Source: Pseudomonadota bacterium
GTDB taxonomy: Bacteria; Pseudomonadota; Alphaproteobacteria; Acetobacterales; Acetobacteraceae
NCBI GenBank assembly: GCA_021808185.1
Contig: JAKBCB010000095.1
Coordinates: 1 to 10,138 of the forward strand
Reading direction: 5' to 3'
Length of the DNA stretch: 10,138 nt
Shown: positions 7,343-10,138 of the stretch, one piece after another
Position numbering within the stretch: the first letter of the stretch is position 1
Layout of the letters: each line of letters opens with the position of its first letter
Made by a program: the position numbers and the translations under genes
The notes under the pieces: model-generated
What the model was told of the DNA's origin: nothing
The model's input: only the letters and a program-made list of their open reading frames with translations
The model's database searches: none

Positions 7343-7364
7343 GCCCCAGGGCATCGGCGCCGGG
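7337..7364. repeat. Inverted repeat joining the tRNA leader and its acceptor strand
   Basis: A perfect 9-bp inverted repeat (7337-7345 CCCGGCGCC and 7356-7364 GGCGCCGGG) encloses a 10-nt loop. On the minus strand the leader copy reads CCCGGCGCC and can pair with the three bases before the tRNA plus tRNA bases 1-6 (GCCGGG). It thus copies the 3' acceptor strand of the tRNA. It could form a precursor hairpin competing with the cloverleaf, help terminate + strand transcripts leaving the left operon, or be a by-product of high GC content. Confidence 0.55.
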
Positions 7365-7367
7365 CGG

Positions 7368-7397
7368 GAGGTAAGCGTGCGGCCCCGCCTTGGTCAA
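7368..7397 (-). promoter_or_regulatory. Candidate promoter for tRNA-Thr
   Basis: On the minus strand TTGACC (7397-7392; five of six bases of the sigma-70 -35 consensus) stands 18 nt before TACCTC (7373-7368), a poor -10 that keeps only the initial TA. Initiation about 7 nt further would leave a leader of roughly 20 nt before the tRNA at 7342, a sensible length. The -35 lies in the loop and one arm of the terminator-like hairpin 7381-7414. The alternative is read-through from the liv-type operon upstream. Confidence 0.3.
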
Positions 7398-7414
7398 GGT
7401 CCAAGGTCGGGGCC
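7381..7414 (-). terminator. Terminator-like hairpin after the liv-type operon
   Basis: GGCCCCG-CCTTGG (7381-7393) pairs with CCAAGG-T-CGGGGCC (7401-7414): 13 bp with one bulged base and a 7-nt loop. It begins 18 nt past the stop of the substrate-binding protein gene on the minus strand. The hairpin is very GC-rich, but no run of U follows in that direction (GCACGCTTACC), so termination efficiency is doubtful and it may mainly protect the mRNA 3' end. Its inner part also contains CCTTG-GT-CAAGG, allowing an alternative small hairpin. Confidence 0.5.
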
Positions 7415-7432
7415 GGCCGCCGCATCGGCCCG

Positions 7433-8635
7433 TCAGGCCGAGATCACCGAGCCGAACAGCTCCCACGCCTTGCCGGTCCAACGCTGCAATTGCAGCGAGC
7501 GGATCGGGTGGAAGTTGGCCGCGCTGGTGTTGATCCGGATTCCCGGCAGCAGCGTCGGCAGTTCCAGATCGGTCAGGCTTGCCGCCTGCTTCATGATGTT
7601 GGCGCGGGAGAGGTTGTCGCCGCACTGTTTCAGCACCTGCATCAGCGTGCCGGCGGCGGCATAGGCGTAGGGGATGTTCTGATCGGTCAGGTCCGCATCC
7701 GGCATGTATTGCTTCATGAAGCCGCGCCATTCCGTCATGCCCGGATCGTGCGCCCATTGCGGATCGGTCTGGTCCTTGCCGTAGGCCGCCGAGATCATGC
7801 CGGCGGCCTTCTCCGCCCCGGCGGGCGTGATGACCGAGCCGACCGAGATCGACACGTTGCTCATGAAATGCAACGGCTTCCAGCCCACGTCCGCGACCTT
7901 GCGGATGGTCTGCGCCGCCCATTTCGGCGTCGCCGCCGTCACCAGCACATCGGCGCCGGAGCCCTGCAAGGTAATCACCTGGCTGTCGATGGTGGGATCG
8001 GTGGTCTCGTAGGAGACCTCCTTGATGACCATCTTCGCATAGGCATCGCCCAGCCCTTGCCGCAATCCGGCAAGATAATCCTTGCCGAAATCGTCGTTCT
8101 GGTAAAGCACGGCGATCTTCGCGTCCGGCTTTTGCTTCAGCAGATACTTGCCGTAGATGGCGGATTCGGTCCGATAGCTGGGGTTGTAGCCCATGGTCCA
8201 GGGGAAATGCTCCGGGTCGCCGAACTTGTCCGCACCTGTCGCCACGAACAGTTGCGGCACCTTCTTGGCATTCAGGTATTGCCTTACTGCCGTCTGCGGC
8301 GGCGTGCCGAGGCCCTGGAACATGAAGGCGACCCCCTCCTGCTCCACCAGCCGCCGCGTCTGCTCCACGGTGCGCGGCGGGCTGTAGCCGTCGTCGAGCG
8401 AGATATACGTAATCATCCGCCCGCCGATGCCGCCACGGTCGTTGACCATCTTGAAGAACGCCACCTCGGTGTTGGCGATCATGCCATAGGCCGACGCGGG
8501 GCCGCTGTGCGGGTTGGTGTTGCCGATCTTGATTTCCTTGTCGGTGATGCCGGGCATCTCCTCGGCGCGGGCGCGGGATGTCGGCAGCAGCGTCGCGGCC
8601 GCGATCGATGTCAGCAGGGTTCGCCGGTTCCACAT
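7433..8635 (-). CDS. Periplasmic substrate-binding protein, branched-chain amino acid (HAAT/Liv) family
   Basis: A 400-residue type I periplasmic binding protein (Peripla_BP_6). The start is ATG at 8635: AGGGAGGA (8643-8650) lies 7 nt upstream, and the N-terminus then reads MWNRRTLLTS, a short signal peptide with a twin arginine (R4-R5) that may be Tat-type, probable cut after ARA (residue 24). A longer frame to 8713 would run into the upstream permease gene and is not needed. The mature start, GITDKEIKIGNTNPHSGPAS, is the usual first strand and ligand loop of the family. Other family segments are VPQLFVATGADKFGD, HFPWTMGYNPSY and AVLYQNDDFGKDY. As I recall, this GTPP/VPQLFVATGA pattern is frequent in members binding aromatic acids or other non-amino-acid ligands, so leucine-type specificity is unproven. 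It follows livM by 4 nt, and its ribosome site overlaps the livM 3' end. Confidence 0.9.
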   Translation of the reverse strand: MWNRRTLLTSIAAATLLPTSRARAEEMPGITDKEIKIGNTNPHSGPASAYGMIANTEVAFFKMVNDRGGIGGRMITYISLDDGYSPPRTVEQTRRLVEQEGVAFMFQGLGTPPQTAVRQYLNAKKVPQLFVATGADKFGDPEHFPWTMGYNPSYRTESAIYGKYLLKQKPDAKIAVLYQNDDFGKDYLAGLRQGLGDAYAKMVIKEVSYETTDPTIDSQVITLQGSGADVLVTAATPKWAAQTIRKVADVGWKPLHFMSNVSISVGSVITPAGAEKAAGMISAAYGKDQTDPQWAHDPGMTEWRGFMKQYMPDADLTDQNIPYAYAAAGTLMQVLKQCGDNLSRANIMKQAASLTDLELPTLLPGIRINTSAANFHPIRSLQLQRWTGKAWELFGSVISA

Positions 8636-8639
8636 GCTC

Positions 8640-9590
8640 TCATCCTCCCTTTCTGGCGCGATATTGCGCGAGGAGCCGGGCCGCCAGTCCCGCCGCCCCC
8701 GATGGCATCGCATACAGTGCCGCGACCAGCAGCACGCCGTAAACCAGACCTGGGGCGCTCTTGCTGACCTGCTCGGCCAAGTTGGGCACGAAGGTCAGGA
8801 ACAGCGCGCCCACCACCGCCCCCGGCAGCGAGCCGGCGCCGCCAACGACAAGGCCGACGAACAGCGCGATGGACAATTGCACGGGAAAGCTGTCCGGGGC
8901 GACAAACTGCACCACGATCGCGGCAAGCCCGCCCGCGACCCCGGTGAACGCGGCGCTGACGGCGAAGGCGTGCACCTTCAGCCGGGCCACGTCGATGCCT
9001 GCCGCCTGTGCGGCCATCGGATGGTCGCGCACCGCCAGCATCGCGCGCAGCAGCCGCCCGCGCCGGAGGTTGCGGGCGACCAGGAACAGCAGCACCGCCA
9101 CGCCCACCGAGATCAGATAGAGAAACTGGTCCTGCGACACCGCGAGCCAGGCCGGCGCATCCGGCGCGGTCAGCACAAGCCCCTGCGCGCCCCCGGTCCA
9201 GGCCTCCAGCGCGCGGGCGCGCAGAATCTGCGGCACGGCGACGGCGAGCGCGAATGTTACCAGCGCGAGATACGGCCCGCTCAGCCGCACCGCCGGCAGG
9301 CCGACCGCGAAGCCGAGGCCGAAACACAGCACGCCCGCGACCGGCAGCGTCGCCCAGTACGGCCAGTCGAACGCCCCCATCAGAATCGCCGCCGTGTAGG
9401 CGCCGATGGCGTAGAACGCGCCATGACCCAGCGAGATCTGCCCGGTGGTCGTGACCATTCCCAGGCCCAGCACCGCGACCGCATAGACGGCCGTGGTGGT
9501 CAACTGGAACAGGTGATAGCCGCTCAGCAGGAACGCCGGCGCCAGCAGCAGCGCGGCGCCGCCGAGCACGGCCACAAGCGGGCGCATCAT
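8640..9590 (-). CDS. livM: Branched-chain amino acid-type ABC permease, LivM family
   Basis: A 316-residue inner-membrane permease. Diagnostic LivM features are GQISLGHGAF (residues 50-59) running into YAIGAYTAA, the AVGLPAVRLSGPYLALVTFA segment, and the cytoplasmic coupling loop RAMLAVRDHPMAAQAAGID leading into a further helix (HAFAVSAAFTGVAGGL). A glycine-rich late segment (VGGAGSLPGAVVGALF) and a short basic tail (LLAQYRARKGG) end it. Its ATG (9590-9588) overlaps the livH-type TGA (ATGA), pointing to coupled translation; a second ATG at 9587 would shorten it by one residue. With LivH it should form the heterodimeric pore, energised by LivG/LivF-type ATPases not present in this window. The gene symbol names the family; the substrate is unknown. 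Confidence 0.92.
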   Translation of the reverse strand: MMRPLVAVLGGAALLLAPAFLLSGYHLFQLTTTAVYAVAVLGLGMVTTTGQISLGHGAFYAIGAYTAAILMGAFDWPYWATLPVAGVLCFGLGFAVGLPAVRLSGPYLALVTFALAVAVPQILRARALEAWTGGAQGLVLTAPDAPAWLAVSQDQFLYLISVGVAVLLFLVARNLRRGRLLRAMLAVRDHPMAAQAAGIDVARLKVHAFAVSAAFTGVAGGLAAIVVQFVAPDSFPVQLSIALFVGLVVGGAGSLPGAVVGALFLTFVPNLAEQVSKSAPGLVYGVLLVAALYAMPSGAAGLAARLLAQYRARKGG

Positions 9591-10138
9591 ACCCGCCGCG
9601 CCACGGCACGCCCGAACAGCCCGGCCGGGCGCAGCACCAGCACCGCCGCGATGATCGCCAGCGCCAGCGTCAGCTTCAGGTCGGTGCCCACCAGATAGGC
9701 CCCGCCGAGATTCTCGATCACGCCGACCGCGAAGCCGCCGACCACGGCGCCGGCCGGATTGTCGATCCCGCCGAGCAAGGCGCCCGCGAAGGCGTACAGC
9801 AGGATGCCCGACATCATGTTGGGATCGAGGAACACGACGGGCGCCACCATCATCCCCGCCACGGCACCCAGCGCCGCCGCCATGCCCCAGCCCAGCGCCA
9901 GCGTCCGGCCGACGCGGATGCCGACCAGCCGGCTCGCCTGCGGGTTCACCGCCGCGGCCCGCATCGCCAGCCCCAGCGTGGTGAAGCGGAAGAACACCGC
10001 CACGATGGCCAACACCGCCAGCGTCACCGCCGTCATGCCGATCTCGTGCCGGGAGGCCAGCCCGCCCAGCACCGCGCCGCCGCCGCCCTCACCGCTCTCG
10101 AACGGACTCGGGAACGGCTTGACCGTGTAGCCGAACAG
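9587..10138 (-). CDS. livH: Branched-chain amino acid-type ABC permease, LivH family (5' end beyond the window)
   Basis: The C-terminal 183 residues of a LivH-type permease; family members are about 290 long, so roughly 100 N-terminal residues lie past 10138. The frame stays open to the window edge (LFGYTVKPFPSPF at the visible start), so the GTG at 10072 is internal and not the start. The LivH signature is clear: FRFTTLGLAMRAAAVNPQASRLVGI-type coupling loop, followed by GRTLALGWGMAAALGAVAG, then LLYAFAGALLGGIDNPAGAVVGG and a final helix ending LVLRPAGLFGRAVARRV. A glycine/acidic stretch (ESGEGGGG) lies between helices in the visible N-terminal part. Overlaps livM by 4 nt, as first visible member of the right operon. 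Confidence 0.9.
   Translation of the reverse strand: MFGYTVKPFPSPFESGEGGGGAVLGGLASRHEIGMTAVTLAVLAIVAVFFRFTTLGLAMRAAAVNPQASRLVGIRVGRTLALGWGMAAALGAVAGMMVAPVVFLDPNMMSGILLYAFAGALLGGIDNPAGAVVGGFAVGVIENLGGAYLVGTDLKLTLALAIIAAVLVLRPAGLFGRAVARRV

Noticed and set aside
7056..8633. 525-codon open frame on the - strand across the tRNA and binding-protein gene
   Set aside because: It reads straight through the tRNA gene and is out of frame with the well-supported binding protein; it is a GC-driven shadow.
8514..9698. 394-codon open frame on the + strand opposite livM
   Set aside because: It is Arg/Gln/His-rich low-complexity translation caused by high third-position GC opposite a clear LivM gene; no domain is recognisable.
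10070..10072. GTG at 10072 as the livH start
   Set aside because: The frame is open beyond it to the window edge, and the remaining protein would lack several transmembrane helices normal for LivH, so the true start lies outside.

Overview
The window is GC-rich DNA with dense, short-spaced genes. It looks chromosomal and bacterial, most likely from an alphaproteobacterium. That placement rests on the base composition, a CCA-encoding tRNA-Thr(UGU), Tat-like or long alanine-rich signal peptides and the abundance of ABC importers. Rhodospirillales/Acetobacteraceae is my best guess, at low confidence. There is no phage, IS element, CRISPR array or plasmid gene in view.

Left block (about 1-7258, + strand): a 5' control region, then five genes in one apparent operon. 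They encode a GTG-started FAD-dependent dehydrogenase of the fumarate reductase/3-ketosteroid dehydrogenase superfamily, a small NTF2/SnoaL-fold protein, a secreted substrate-binding protein, an 850-residue fusion of a tandem sugar-type ATPase with an RbsC-like permease, and a second RbsC-like permease overlapping it by 4 nt. A perfect 11-bp stem-loop lies between the binding-protein gene and the membrane genes. The simplest reading is an importer for an unidentified cyclic or carbohydrate-like compound, plus two soluble proteins that process it.

Middle (7259-7432): a tRNA-Thr(UGU) gene on the - strand, 9 nt beyond the last permease stop. Around it are two strong inverted repeats and a weak candidate promoter. 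One repeat pairs the tRNA leader with the 5' acceptor strand; the other is a terminator-like hairpin after the next operon.

Right block (7433-10138, - strand): part of a second, convergent importer of the branched-chain amino acid (HAAT/Liv) class. Transcription runs leftward: livH-like permease (cut by the window end), livM-like permease, then the periplasmic binding protein, with 4-nt overlap or 4-nt gap spacing. No livF/livG ATPase gene is in view; they could lie beyond position 10138 or elsewhere. Several features of the binding protein recall members that carry aromatic or other non-amino-acid ligands, so 'branched-chain amino acid' should be read as a family name only.

The most notable points are the ATPase-ATPase-permease fusion, the pairing of a KstD-like flavoenzyme with an NTF2-fold protein beside a sugar-class importer, and the tRNA-Thr with its self-mimicking leader between two converging transport operons.
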